From positions 1-61,421 of the forward strand of contig JAAWCJ010000004.1 in the NCBI GenBank assembly GCA_022793195.1: a DNA stretch of 61,421 nucleotides, read 5' to 3'. Made by a program: the position numbers and the translations under genes. The stretch's first letter is position 1, and each line of letters opens with the position of its first letter. The notes under the pieces were generated by a model. It was not told the DNA's origin. It searched no databases and worked only from the letters and a program-made list of their open reading frames with translations. Below, one piece after another: positions 43,381 through 52,666 of this stretch. Origin of the DNA: Lachnospiraceae bacterium (GTDB lineage: Bacteria > Bacillota > Clostridia > Lachnospirales > Lachnospiraceae).

Positions 43381-44259
43381 ATGGCTGACTATGTACTTGT
43401 AACGGACGGCACAGCAGATTTGCCGGGCGGGCTTTTTGCAAAGCTGGGGGTCGAGGTTGTTCCCATGGAGTTTTTGGTGAACGAAAAGCCTTACCAGCAC
43501 TATGCAGACGCCCGGGAGATGAGCTTTGACGAGTTTTATAAGAGAGTGAAGGCCGGAGACAAGGTCAGTACCAGCCAGATCAATTATTTTACTTATGAAA
43601 AAGTGTTTACGCCGATTCTGGAGAAAGGACTGGATATTCTGTATGTCTGCTTTTCCTCAGGATTAAGCGGCACATATCAGGCGTCCCTTCTGGCGGCAGA
43701 TACTTTGATGGAAAAATATCCGGAGCGGAAGATTGTCAGCGTGGACTCTCTCTGTGCATCCATTGGGGAAGGGCTTTTGGCGTACAGGGCGGCTCTTTTG
43801 AAGGAACAGGGGATGTCCATGGAAGAACTGGAAAAATGGATTTATGAAAACCGCCTGAAAGTGCGCCACTGGTTTGTGGTGGATGATTTGGATCATCTGA
43901 GGCAGGGAGGAAGGATTTCTGCGGCGGCGGCTATTTTGGGGACGGCCCTTGGGGTGAAGCCTCTGTTGAGCGTGGACGCAGAAGGAAAACTGGTGACAGC
44001 GGCCAAGCTGCGGGGACCGAAAAAAGTATTGGAAACTTTCTGCCAGAAAATTGAGACGGAAGGGTATGAAAGCAGCAGCCAGACTGTTGTGATCGGCCAT
44101 GCGGCCAATCCTGAGCTTGCAGGAAAGCTGAAAGAGACGCTTTTAGCACGGGGGCTTATTAAGGATGCCATCATTGCGGACATCGGCCCGGTCATCGGCG
44201 CCCATGTGGGGGCTGGTATGTGCGCCCTGGTCTATACCAGTGACAAAGACTTGCAGTGA
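43381..44259 (+). CDS. DegV-family fatty-acid-binding protein
   Basis: The 292-residue DegV protein shows VTDGTADLPG at the N-terminus, STSQINYFTYEKVF, CFSSGLSGTYQASL and LGTALGVKPLLSVD. DegV proteins bind fatty acids and present them to the FakA kinase. No fakA is adjacent. It starts after GCAGGGAGG and is followed 19 bases later by a small conserved-looking frame. Its own promoter is at 43271. Confidence 0.92.
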   Translation: MADYVLVTDGTADLPGGLFAKLGVEVVPMEFLVNEKPYQHYADAREMSFDEFYKRVKAGDKVSTSQINYFTYEKVFTPILEKGLDILYVCFSSGLSGTYQASLLAADTLMEKYPERKIVSVDSLCASIGEGLLAYRAALLKEQGMSMEELEKWIYENRLKVRHWFVVDDLDHLRQGGRISAAAAILGTALGVKPLLSVDAEGKLVTAAKLRGPKKVLETFCQKIETEGYESSSQTVVIGHAANPELAGKLKETLLARGLIKDAIIADIGPVIGAHVGAGMCALVYTSDKDLQ

Positions 44260-44278
44260 GGATATGGAGCCATAATTT

Positions 44279-44506
44279 ATGAAAGAATATGAAATTGTAT
44301 GGGAAATATTTAACCAGTGTGCCAACAATCAGATGAGGGATGTGTTTATCGAAGAGGCAGAGGTTTCCGACCCGGAGGAATATGTGAAAAATAAATTTAA
44401 AGGAAAAGCCGTTACCTACGAAAAAGAAATTCTGGCGGACGGGACGGTGATGTTCCATATTGACGCTTCGGGCATCAGGGAGCGGTGCACCTTCACGGAG
44501 ATTTGA
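44279..44506 (+). CDS. Small hypothetical protein (75 aa)
   Basis: The frame (MKEYEIVWEIFNQCANNQMR, ending IRERCTFTEI) is acidic and has two Cys. It is soluble by composition and shows no signal peptide or recognised motif. It follows degV closely and precedes the T-box promoter by 20 bases. The amino-acid composition and position argue for a real gene. I do not recognise the family. Confidence 0.6.
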   Translation: MKEYEIVWEIFNQCANNQMRDVFIEEAEVSDPEEYVKNKFKGKAVTYEKEILADGTVMFHIDASGIRERCTFTEI

Positions 44507-44526
44507 AAACTCAGGTTAATCCGGGG

Positions 44527-44555
44527 TTGACAAATAGCTTCGGATTCATTATAAT
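44527..44555 (+). promoter_or_regulatory. Promoter of the T-box operon
   Basis: TTGACA (44527-44532), a 17-bp spacer and TATAAT (44550-44555) form a perfect consensus promoter. Confidence 0.85.
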
Positions 44556-44579
44556 GTAACAGAACTGAATAATTGAAAC

Positions 44580-44870
44580 CTGTGACGGAGAGAAGTATCC
44601 GGTATATGAACTTTCAGAGAGTCCCCGGTTGGTGTGAAGGGGACAGGGAATAGCTGGTGAATGGACTTCGGAGGGCGGACCGAAAGGCAAAAAGCGGAGA
44701 CTGTGATTGGTCATCTGCAGAGGGCCAAGTAGGGACCGACGGGCATCCCACCCGTTATCCACCGGGACGCGTATAGATGGTACGTGTAGCGAGAGGACGT
44801 ATGACGTCAATTTGGGTGGTATCGCAGAAGCAGAAGCTTTTGTCCCATGTGGGGACAGAGGCTTATTTTT
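44580..44870 (+). ncRNA. T-box leader, probably tryptophan-specific
   Basis: Stem I elements are visible: AGAGAGTCCCCGG, GGTGTGAAGGGGAC, then GAATGGACTTCGGAGGGC. The specifier is probably the TGG at 44662-44664. The T-box sequence TGGGTGGTATCGCA at 44813-44826 would pair with the tRNA 3' end, and the terminator follows at 44834. The operon encodes a TrpX-type transporter, which agrees with a Trp codon. Uncharged tRNA-Trp would allow readthrough. The specifier is assigned by eye, and another TGG occurs at 44655-44657. Confidence 0.85.
44834..44870 (+). terminator. T-box attenuator terminator
   Basis: AAGCTTTTGTCCC (44834-44846) pairs with GGGACAGAGGCTT (44852-44864), followed by ATTTTT. The T-run is reused as the first arm of the repeat at 44866. 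Confidence 0.85.
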
Positions 44871-44917
44871 GTTGTATGGGGAACGTAGTTTCCTGTAGAA
44901 CAAAAAGCCCTTCGGGG
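44866..44917 (+). repeat. Post-attenuator hairpin repeat, copy 2
   Basis: TTTTTGTTGTATGGGGAA faces TTTCCTGTAGAACAAAAA with some mismatches, and GCCCTTCGGGG follows. It begins on the T-tract of the T-box terminator, exactly as copy 1 does after the lysine riboswitch. Confidence 0.8.
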
Positions 44918-45000
44918 AAGATGCGCAAAAGTTTTCCGTTTTGGCGAGGCGGAAAGGCCATCTGCCGCCTGAAATTATATGGTATATGGAGGACATCAAA

Positions 45001-46107
45001 ATGAAAAAACACAGCATGGTAAAAAAAGTAATCGCTATGACAGCAGCTATCGCTATGAGCCTTTCTTTACTGGCCTGCGGAGGAAGCAAAGACGAGACGA
45101 AGGCGCCGGAGACAAAAAAGGAAGAATCAGGTGAAACACAGAAAGAGGGAGACAAAGACGAGACGACACAGGTAAAGGAGACATCTCAGGCAGGAGACAC
45201 GGAAAAGAAAACCTTGAAGGTTGCCATTGTGAAGCAGATGGATCATGCATCCCTGGATGAGATTGCAGAGTCCGTGGCAGCGGAGCTTGATGCGCTGGCG
45301 GAGGCCAATGGCATCACCATTGAATATGAAATTTATTCCGGACAGGGGGAGCAAAATACCCTGAAACAGATTGGCGACCAGGCCATTGCCGATGGGGTGG
45401 ATGTGATCATTCCCATCGCTACCCTGGCAGCCCAGGTCATGACCGTATGTGCGGAGGATACAAAGACACCTGTTATTTATGCAGCGATTTCCGACCCGGA
45501 AGCGGCGGAAGTGACAGGGATTGATTATGTCAAAGGAACAAGTGATGCACTGAATACGGAATTCATTATGGATATGATGTTTGCCCAGAATCCCGATATC
45601 AAAAAGGTGGGACTGCTTTATTCCCTGTCGGAGGCCAATTCCGCGACACCCATTGCCGAGGCAAAGGCCTATCTGGATGCAAAGAATATTCCTTATACGG
45701 AAGCAACGGCCAATACAAATGATGAAGTGATTGCAGCGGCCAGCGTCTTAGTGTCGGAAGATGTGGATGCCATCTTTACGCCCACAGATAATGTGATCAT
45801 GTCGGCGGAGCTTGCCATTGCCGATACGCTGATTGAGGCAGGTATCCCCCATTATACAGGGGCAGATTCTTTTGTGAGGAACGGGGCGTTTGTCACCTGC
45901 GGTGTCAATTATACGGATCTTGGGACCAAGACAGCGGATTTGGCTTATGAAGCTTTGACAGAAGGAATGGACGGCATGGAGGATTATTACAAAGTGGACG
46001 GCGGCATCATCACCGTCAATACGGAAACGGCAGAAGGGCTTAACATAGATTACTCCCTGTTTAAAGACATGGGAGATCTGGTGGAGGTCCAGACCACCGA
46101 AGAATAA
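45001..46107 (+). CDS. trpX: ABC transporter substrate-binding lipoprotein (TrpX type)
   Basis: The 368-residue protein has a lipoprotein signal (IAMSLSLLAC, Cys26), a Lys/Glu-rich spacer (about 30-75) and a periplasmic-binding-like fold of the ABC_sub_bind family (VAIVKQMDHASLDEIAESV, TDNVIMSAELAIADTLIEAG, TGADSFVRNGAFVTCGVNY). The family includes tryptophan and tyrosine binders. The T-box in front, with a likely UGG specifier, favours tryptophan. The start is ATG 45001 after TATGGAGGACATC. Permease and ATPase genes follow in order. Confidence 0.82.
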   Translation: MKKHSMVKKVIAMTAAIAMSLSLLACGGSKDETKAPETKKEESGETQKEGDKDETTQVKETSQAGDTEKKTLKVAIVKQMDHASLDEIAESVAAELDALAEANGITIEYEIYSGQGEQNTLKQIGDQAIADGVDVIIPIATLAAQVMTVCAEDTKTPVIYAAISDPEAAEVTGIDYVKGTSDALNTEFIMDMMFAQNPDIKKVGLLYSLSEANSATPIAEAKAYLDAKNIPYTEATANTNDEVIAAASVLVSEDVDAIFTPTDNVIMSAELAIADTLIEAGIPHYTGADSFVRNGAFVTCGVNYTDLGTKTADLAYEALTEGMDGMEDYYKVDGGIITVNTETAEGLNIDYSLFKDMGDLVEVQTTEE

Positions 46108-46180
46108 TTTGTAACAGAAAACGCCGGAAATCAGGGGGCCATTGGCCCCCTGAAGGTTATGGCAGGAAAGGGGAATTCTC

Positions 46181-47092
46181 ATGGTTTTTGTTATTCAGAC
46201 AGCCCTGGAGCTGGGCTTTATGTATGCGCTTGTGTCCATGGCTCTGTTTTTAAGCTACCGGGTGCTTGATATTGCGGATTTGACCACGGATGGGGCCTTT
46301 GTGTTGGGAATGGCGGTATCTGTTTCGCTGGCAGCGATGGGACATCCGTTTCTGGCGGTTCCTGCGGCTATGGCAGCAGGGGCGTTGGCCGGTTTTGTCA
46401 CTGCTTTTCTTCAGACAAAAATGGGTGTCCCGTCGATTCTGGCAGGTATTGTCACCAATACGGGGCTTTACACGGTTAATCTGATGGCCATGGGATGGAG
46501 TTCCAATGTGAACCTGTTAAAACAGGAAACGATTTTCAGCCTGTTTAAAAAGACAGGGATTGGTGGCGGATGGTATGAGCTTTTGCTGGCGGCGGTGATT
46601 ACCATAGTAGCCGGCCTGTTTCTCATCTGGTTCCTCGGAACCAGGCTGGGGCTTTCCATCCGTGCCACCGGGGATAACCGGGATATGGTGCGGGCTTCTT
46701 CCATTAATCCGGTGTTTACCGTGACAGTGGGCTTATGTATCGCAAATGCATTTACCGCCCTTTCCGGGGCAGTGGTGGGCCAGCTTCAGAAATCGGCGGA
46801 CATCAACGGCGGTACAGGAATCGTGGTGATCGGCCTGGCCTGCCTGATCATCGGTGAGACAGTGATCGGCCGGGGCTCTGTGAGGCGGGGCGTCCTTGCG
46901 GTTCTTGCCGGAAGCGTCATTTACCGTTTCATTTATGCCGTTGTCCTGAAAACGAAGGTGGTTCCCATTGAATGTCTGAAACTGGTGACAGCTGTTATTG
47001 TGGCCCTTGCCATTGCCATGCCCACACTGAAGGCTTACGGCGCCCTGAGGAAACGCAGATGGGCGGCTTCCAGAAAGAAAGGGGGACGTTAA
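46181..47092 (+). CDS. trpY: ABC transporter permease (TrpY type)
   Basis: The 303-residue protein has eight or more membrane helices and the branched-chain/sugar permease fold (LSYRVLDIADLTTDGAFVLG, GVPSILAGIVTNTGLYTVNL, then GTRLGLSIRATGDNRDMVRA). It is the membrane partner of the upstream binding protein and the downstream ATPase, whose start is one base after its stop. It starts after GGAAAGGGGA. Substrate specificity is inherited from the operon context. Confidence 0.82.
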   Translation: MVFVIQTALELGFMYALVSMALFLSYRVLDIADLTTDGAFVLGMAVSVSLAAMGHPFLAVPAAMAAGALAGFVTAFLQTKMGVPSILAGIVTNTGLYTVNLMAMGWSSNVNLLKQETIFSLFKKTGIGGGWYELLLAAVITIVAGLFLIWFLGTRLGLSIRATGDNRDMVRASSINPVFTVTVGLCIANAFTALSGAVVGQLQKSADINGGTGIVVIGLACLIIGETVIGRGSVRRGVLAVLAGSVIYRFIYAVVLKTKVVPIECLKLVTAVIVALAIAMPTLKAYGALRKRRWAASRKKGGR

Positions 47093-47093
47093 T

Positions 47094-47912
47094 ATGCTTC
47101 TTGTTGAATCAATATCCAAGACTTTTAACGAAGGTACGGTCAATGAGAAAAAGGCTCTTTTGGGCTTGTCCCTTCATCTGGCACCTGGGGATTTTGTCAC
47201 CATTGTGGGCTCCAACGGAGCGGGCAAGTCGACGCTTTTTAACGCGGTTGCCGGGAGCTTTTATGTGGACGAAGGTTCCGTTGTCCTGGATGGGGAAGAT
47301 ATTACTTTTGCACCGGAGTATAAGCGCAGCCGTGTGATCGGACGGCTGTTCCAGGATCCGCTGAGGGGAACGGCCCCCCATATGACCATAGAGGAGAATC
47401 TGGCCCTGGCGTATCTGCGCACCTCCAGGGGGAAGGCTCCCTTCAGCAGAATTTCCAAAAAAGACAGGATATTTTTCAAGGAAAAGCTTGCGCTTTTAGA
47501 TATGGGGCTGGAGCAGAGGATGAGTCAGCCGGTGGGGCTTCTTTCCGGAGGACAGAGACAGGCGCTGACTCTTTTGATGTCAACCATCGTGCCTCCGAAG
47601 CTTTTGCTGCTGGATGAGCATACGGCGGCCCTGGATCCGGCCGCTGCCGAAAAAATATTGGAGCTGACGAAGGAAATCATCGCTTCCAATGGAATTACCT
47701 GCATGATGGTGACTCACAATATGAACCAGGCGTTAAGTGTGGGAAACCGTACTCTGATGATGGCGGACGGGAAAATTGTGCTGGATATTTCCGGGGAGGA
47801 ACGAAAGGGTATGACGGTCGACGGGCTTTTGGCACAGTTTAAGGACAGTGCGGGCCATGCCCTGGATAATGACAGGATTCTTTTATCCACCCAGACAGGA
47901 AAAGAGCATTGA
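47094..47912 (+). CDS. trpZ: ABC transporter ATP-binding protein (TrpZ type)
   Basis: The 272-residue ATPase has Walker A GSNGAGKST, Q-loop RLFQDPLRGTAPHMT, signature LLSGGQRQALTL, Walker B KLLLLDEHTAALDP and VTHNMNQAL. The His after the Walker B Glu (DEH) is typical of this transporter group. It completes the trpXYZ-like operon under T-box control. Its initiation codon overlaps closely with the permease end. Confidence 0.85.
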   Translation: MLLVESISKTFNEGTVNEKKALLGLSLHLAPGDFVTIVGSNGAGKSTLFNAVAGSFYVDEGSVVLDGEDITFAPEYKRSRVIGRLFQDPLRGTAPHMTIEENLALAYLRTSRGKAPFSRISKKDRIFFKEKLALLDMGLEQRMSQPVGLLSGGQRQALTLLMSTIVPPKLLLLDEHTAALDPAAAEKILELTKEIIASNGITCMMVTHNMNQALSVGNRTLMMADGKIVLDISGEERKGMTVDGLLAQFKDSAGHALDNDRILLSTQTGKEH

Positions 47913-48034
47913 AAATCTGTTTTTCCTGAGTTATACTTGATACTAAGGCCGGGTGGCCATAGCGGGACAGCCGAATGGCATATGGGCCCGAACAGATAAA
48001 ACATGGCTGGCAGACAGCAGAATGGAGAATCATA

Positions 48035-49060
48035 ATGGAAAAGAAAAATATCGACTGGGGAAATCTTGGGTTTGCCTACATGGAAACAGATAAAAGGTTT
48101 GTTTCCAATTACAAGGACGGCGCATGGGATGAGGGAGGCCTGATCTCTGATGCCAATGTAACCATGAGCGAGTGTGCTTGTGTCCTTCAGTATGCCCAGA
48201 CTTGTTTCGAGGGGCTTAAGGCGTATACGACGGAAGACGGACATATCGTGACTTTCCGTCCCGACCTCAACGCAGAGCGGATGGAGAATTCCGCAAAGCG
48301 TCTGGAAATGCCTGTGTTCCCGAAGGAAAGGTTTATCGATGCAGTGGTTCAGGTGGTGGCGGCCAATGAGGCTTATGTGCCTCCCTTTGGTTCCGGTGCG
48401 ACTTTGTACCTGCGACCTTATATGTATGGAAAGAATGCGGTCATCGGCGTAAAGCCTGCGGATGAGTTTGAATTTCGGGTGTTCTGTACACCGGTAGGCC
48501 CTTATTTTAAAGGCGGCGTGAAGCCCCTGACAATCTGTGTCAGTGATTTTGACCGTGCGGCGCCCTGTGGCACCGGCCATGTCAAAGGCGGCCTCAATTA
48601 TGCCATGAGCCTGCATGCCATTGTATCTGCTCACGCAGCCGGGTTTGATGAGAATATGTACCTGGATCCGAAAACCAGGACAAAAGTAGAAGAAACCGGC
48701 GGGGCCAACTTCCTGTTTGTCACCAGGGACAATAAAGTGGTGACGCCCAAGTCCGACAGTATCCTGCCTTCCATCACCCGCCGCTCCCTGGTACATGTGG
48801 CGAAGGAATATCTGGGCCTTGAGGTGGAGGAGAGGGAAATCTATCTGGAAGAAGTGAAAGATTTCGCAGAGTGCGGCCTTTGCGGTACGGCTGCAGTTAT
48901 TTCTCCCGTAGGCAAGATCGTGGATCATGGAAAGGAAATCTGCCTGCCCAGCGGCATGACGGAGATGGGTCCCATCACCAAGAAGCTTTATGATACGTTG
49001 ACTGGTATTCAGATGGGACGGATTAAGGCGCCGGAAGGATGGATTAAAGTAATTAAATAA
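48035..49060 (+). CDS. ilvE: Branched-chain amino acid aminotransferase
   Basis: The 341-residue class IV PLP aminotransferase shows MEKKNIDWGNLGFAYMETD, CLQYAQTCFEGLKAY, GHVKGGLNYAMSLHA with the PLP-binding Lys, and EETGGANFLFV. It interconverts Leu, Ile and Val with their keto acids. The start is ATG 48035 after GGAGAATC; an upstream in-frame ATG (47975) lies in an intergenic region without a site. It heads a loose branched-chain group with ilvN and ilvC, separated from them by a GntR regulator. Confidence 0.93.
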   Translation: MEKKNIDWGNLGFAYMETDKRFVSNYKDGAWDEGGLISDANVTMSECACVLQYAQTCFEGLKAYTTEDGHIVTFRPDLNAERMENSAKRLEMPVFPKERFIDAVVQVVAANEAYVPPFGSGATLYLRPYMYGKNAVIGVKPADEFEFRVFCTPVGPYFKGGVKPLTICVSDFDRAAPCGTGHVKGGLNYAMSLHAIVSAHAAGFDENMYLDPKTRTKVEETGGANFLFVTRDNKVVTPKSDSILPSITRRSLVHVAKEYLGLEVEEREIYLEEVKDFAECGLCGTAAVISPVGKIVDHGKEICLPSGMTEMGPITKKLYDTLTGIQMGRIKAPEGWIKVIK

Positions 49061-49130
49061 AAAGGTCAGTGCAGGTTGGCTGGCATAAGGGGCCGCCCGA
49101 GCGCTCCCTGGCAGAGAGGAAAAATGTAAG

Positions 49131-49841
49131 GTGCATGCATATAAAAATTCCAGAAAAAGGCTTTTTCAATATATAACCGAAAACAAGATGAAAAGGGGAG
49201 ACCGGTTTCCGGCTGAAACAGAGCTGGCCGAGATTCTGGGAATCAGCAGGTTGACTTTGCGGGAAGCCATGAATGCATTGAAGCAGGAGGGGGTTATTTC
49301 TGCCATTCAGGGAAAGGGGACTTTTGTAAGCTTTGACTATCACTACATACCAAATTTCCTGAATTTGAATAAGAGTGTGACAGAGATGATCGTGGACAAT
49401 GGTTACACCTGTTCTACATCCCTGTTTCAGAAAAAGCTGGTGAAAGCAGGTCAGGATGCAGCGGAAGGGCTGGATATCCCGGAAGGCTCCGATGTGTTGG
49501 TATGCGAGCGGATCCGTCTTGCCGACGGCGTTCCTGTTGTGTATTCTTTCGACCATCTGGGGGCGCAGCTTGCCAGCCATTTTCTGGAGATTACAGATAT
49601 GGAGTTTTCCCTGTACAACTTTGTGGAGGAAAAATGCGGGATTGAAATCGGACTTTGTATGACGGAGATCCTGCCGGTGGCGGCAGATGAAAATTTGGCA
49701 GAAAAACTGGAAGTGTCTCTGCACACACCACTTTTGAAATTTAAAGTAAGAGTACAGGATGTATACTGCAATCCGCTCATTTATGCTGAGGAATATCTGA
49801 GAGCAGACAAATTCAAATTTATTGCAAACCGGAGAAGATAA
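49131..49841 (+). CDS. GntR-family (HutC/UTRA) transcriptional regulator
   Basis: The 236-residue protein has an N-terminal winged helix (GDRFPAETELAEILGISRLT, LREAMNALKQEGVISAIQGK) and a UTRA effector domain (LVCERIRLADGVPVVYSFDHL, LLKFKVRVQDVYCNPLIYAE). It binds DNA and responds to a small molecule, unknown here. Position between ilvE and ilvN suggests control of neighbours, but transporters or sugar genes are the more usual targets. A terminator follows within 50 bases. Confidence 0.85.
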   Translation: MHAYKNSRKRLFQYITENKMKRGDRFPAETELAEILGISRLTLREAMNALKQEGVISAIQGKGTFVSFDYHYIPNFLNLNKSVTEMIVDNGYTCSTSLFQKKLVKAGQDAAEGLDIPEGSDVLVCERIRLADGVPVVYSFDHLGAQLASHFLEITDMEFSLYNFVEEKCGIEIGLCMTEILPVAADENLAEKLEVSLHTPLLKFKVRVQDVYCNPLIYAEEYLRADKFKFIANRRR

Positions 49842-49845
49842 AAAA

Positions 49846-49890
49846 GGGAGCGGCTTCTGATATGGTTGTCAGAGGCCGATCCTTTTTTAT
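49846..49890 (+). terminator. Terminator after the GntR gene
   Basis: GCGGCTTCTGA pairs with TCAGAGGCCG across a TATGGTTG loop, followed by ATCCTTTTTT. Confidence 0.75.
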
Positions 49891-50092
49891 AGGCAGAGGA
49901 GTGGCCGGTGCACTGCACCGACCGAGTATGAAAAAGACAATCTATATAAATGGTAATTGTTGTTTGGCGAAGCTGACAACGGTTGCGCGCTTTATTTGTC
50001 ATCAACTTCATTTGATGGTTTTAGTATACAAGGTAATTGTGACAAGAGTTTGTATGATTTCTAAAAAAAACGTGAAGATTATTAGGGAGATT

Positions 50093-50278
50093 TTAATTTC
50101 CTTTGGAACTTAACGGATTATGCCCGTTTTCCCAGAAGGGGTTGTTGTCTGGGACGGGGCGGTCTGTGTCAGTATAATCGGAAAACTGACGGATGGCCCA
50201 GTCCGGTTCTTCAAAATGGTCCCCCGGGATATTATTTTTCGGTTTCCCGGTGAGGGAATCACTTTTTACTTTGTCCAT
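50093..50278 (-). CDS. Small hypothetical protein (61 aa)
   Basis: The frame begins MDKVKSDSLTGKPKNNIPGD and ends NGHNPLSSKGN. It is hydrophilic and rich in Asp, Asn and Pro, with no membrane segment or Cys. A GAGGT site lies nine bases before its ATG. It is on the strand opposite its neighbours, with about 250 non-coding bases on each side. I do not recognise it. The composition is protein-like and the coding call is moderate. Confidence 0.5.
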   Translation of the reverse strand: MDKVKSDSLTGKPKNNIPGDHFEEPDWAIRQFSDYTDTDRPVPDNNPFWENGHNPLSSKGN

Positions 50279-50548
50279 AAATCAGTACCTCGCTTTTTGA
50301 GAGGAAAAGGGGGCCGAAGATGAAGATAATATTGTGAAAAGGCCCGTTCTTTCTGTTTTTAGGTTTCCGGGATTTAGTATACGGAAAAAACCAGGAATTA
50401 TGCGCACCACGAATAAAAGACATAACTAATAGATATGGAAATAGAGGGGGAATATAACAAAAAAAGGGGAACAGCGATTGAAATTCCGAAAATGGTGTGA
50501 TATTATGGGGATAATCCGTTGGAAGACGGGAGTGGAAGGAGGACGCTT

Positions 50549-51046
50549 ATGAAAGGAGCAGTATTCTCACTTTTAGTGGAAAATACACCTGGCACCTTAA
50601 GCAGGATTTCAGGGCTTTTCAGCCGCAGAGGCTATAATATCGACAGCCTTACCGTGGGAGAAACGGAGAATCCCGCGTATTCCAGAATGACGGTGGTTGC
50701 CAGAGGGGACAATGAAATTTTGGAGCAGATTCGCAGGCAGTTGGACAAGCTGGTGGATGTCATTGAGATTAAAGAGCTAAAATCTCATACCACGTCCGTA
50801 TGCAGGGAATTGGTGCTTCTTAAAGTGGAAACGGCGCCGGAAGAAAGAGACCAGCTTCTTTCTATTGTAAATATTTTCCGGGCGAAGGTCATTGATGTGG
50901 CGGAGGATTCTCTGATCATTGAGCTGACCGGAAACCAGGCGAAGGTGGAGGCGTTCCTTCGTTTGATTAAAGGTTTTACAGTTCGGGAAATGGCAAGGAC
51001 AGGTCTTACGGGTCTTGAAAGAGGCAGCGTATCACCCATAGATTAA
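50549..51046 (+). CDS. ilvN: Acetolactate synthase small (regulatory) subunit
   Basis: The 165-residue protein has the N-terminal ACT domain (FSLLVENTPGTLSRISGLFS, RRGYNIDSLTVG) and the C-terminal regulatory domain (ELVLLKVETAPEERDQLLSI, FRAKVIDVAEDSLIIELTG). It confers valine feedback on the catalytic subunit, which is not in the window. The start is ATG 50549 after GGAGGACGC; the in-frame ATG at 50519 lacks a site. ilvC follows after 31 bases. Confidence 0.92.
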   Translation: MKGAVFSLLVENTPGTLSRISGLFSRRGYNIDSLTVGETENPAYSRMTVVARGDNEILEQIRRQLDKLVDVIEIKELKSHTTSVCRELVLLKVETAPEERDQLLSIVNIFRAKVIDVAEDSLIIELTGNQAKVEAFLRLIKGFTVREMARTGLTGLERGSVSPID

Positions 51047-51074
51047 TTTTATTACGATATTCTTGGAGGAATGA

Positions 51075-52088
<1,014 letters not shown>

Positions 52089-52186
52089 AACAGTCAGATA
52101 CATTTTAAACAGATTGACGCAAAGGCCCGCTATGTAGTATCATTTATTCCATAATTAGGGCAGAGAAAAATGAGGAGGAAAGTGAT

Positions 52187-52309
52187 ATGCAGACAAATCG
52201 CAAAAGCACAATAGAACTGCTTTGTTGTTGTACGTTTGATTCCCGGGCTTGTTATATTATGGCTGGGTATATCTGCATGTCAGATTCCGTATCCAGGGCT
52301 GTCGGGTAG
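52187..52309 (+). CDS. Cys-codon leader peptide 1 (40 aa)
   Basis: The short frame begins MQTNRKSTIELLCCCTFDSR and contains three consecutive Cys codons (TGT TGT TGT) at residues 13-15 plus two more later. The site GAGGAGGAAAG is ideal. An intrinsic terminator lies 27 bases after the stop. This is the layout of ribosome-mediated attenuation, where stalling on Cys codons at low Cys-tRNA would alter RNA folding. The peptide itself need not have a function. It has no alternative homology that I can see. Confidence 0.65.
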   Translation: MQTNRKSTIELLCCCTFDSRACYIMAGYICMSDSVSRAVG

Positions 52310-52336
52310 AACGACGGCGACGTCATAGAAGAAACA

Positions 52337-52369
52337 GGACCGGGCGATTGGAAAATCCCCGGTCCTTTT
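52337..52369 (+). terminator. Attenuator terminator after leader 1
   Basis: GGACCGGG (52337-52344) pairs perfectly with CCCGGTCC (52358-52365), loop 13 nt, then TTTT. The T-run also begins the repeat copy at 52366. Confidence 0.85.
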
Positions 52370-52405
52370 ATCGTATGGGAAACTTCGTTTGCCCATACGA
52401 CAAAA
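52366..52405 (+). repeat. Post-attenuator hairpin repeat, copy 3
   Basis: TTTTATCGTATGGGAAAC pairs with GTTTGCCCATACGACAAAA around a TTC loop, with one bulged base. The UNCG mini-hairpin seen in other copies is missing. Confidence 0.85.
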
Positions 52406-52493
52406 CGGAGAATGTTGCCATGCGGCCCGCCCTGGCGCGGCAAATAGGGGAAGACGGCCCTTCCCTACTGAATTCGTACAAGGAGACAAAACC

Positions 52494-52607
52494 ATGAGAA
52501 ACTTTGATCATGTAACCGCAAAGAGAAGCTGTTGCTGTTGTTGTTTGATTCCCGGGCATTTTATGTGGTCAGGCGGCTTATGGTGTGCTTCTTTGAGGAA
52601 ACAGTGA
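52494..52607 (+). CDS. Cys-codon leader peptide 2 (37 aa)
   Basis: The frame begins MRNFDHVTAKRSCCCCCLIP and has five consecutive Cys codons at residues 13-17, with AAGGAGAC upstream. A terminator with an 11-bp stem follows 29 bases after the stop. The sequence TTTGATTCCCGGGC after the Cys run is identical to that of leader 1 but is read in another frame, so the RNA rather than the peptide is conserved. CCCGGGC can pair with the first arm of terminator 2. It is probably a second attenuator in series. Confidence 0.72.
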   Translation: MRNFDHVTAKRSCCCCCLIPGHFMWSGGLWCASLRKQ

Positions 52608-52636
52608 AGTGATACATAACAGGCTGATGGCTGACA

Positions 52637-52666
52637 GGCCCGGGAGCGAAAGCTTTCGGGCCTTTT
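52637..52666 (+). terminator. Attenuator terminator after leader 2
   Basis: GGCCCGGGAGC pairs with GCTTTCGGGCC (two G-U pairs) around a GAAA tetraloop, then TTTT. It is very stable. Confidence 0.9.

Noticed and set aside
49862..50113. Rightward 83-residue frame after the GntR gene
   Set aside because: It starts inside the terminator hairpin, has no ribosome binding site and reads as non-protein-like composition.
50342..50548. T-box or leader-peptide attenuator upstream of ilvN
   Set aside because: No GGTGG box, no branched-chain codon run and no terminator hairpin could be found.
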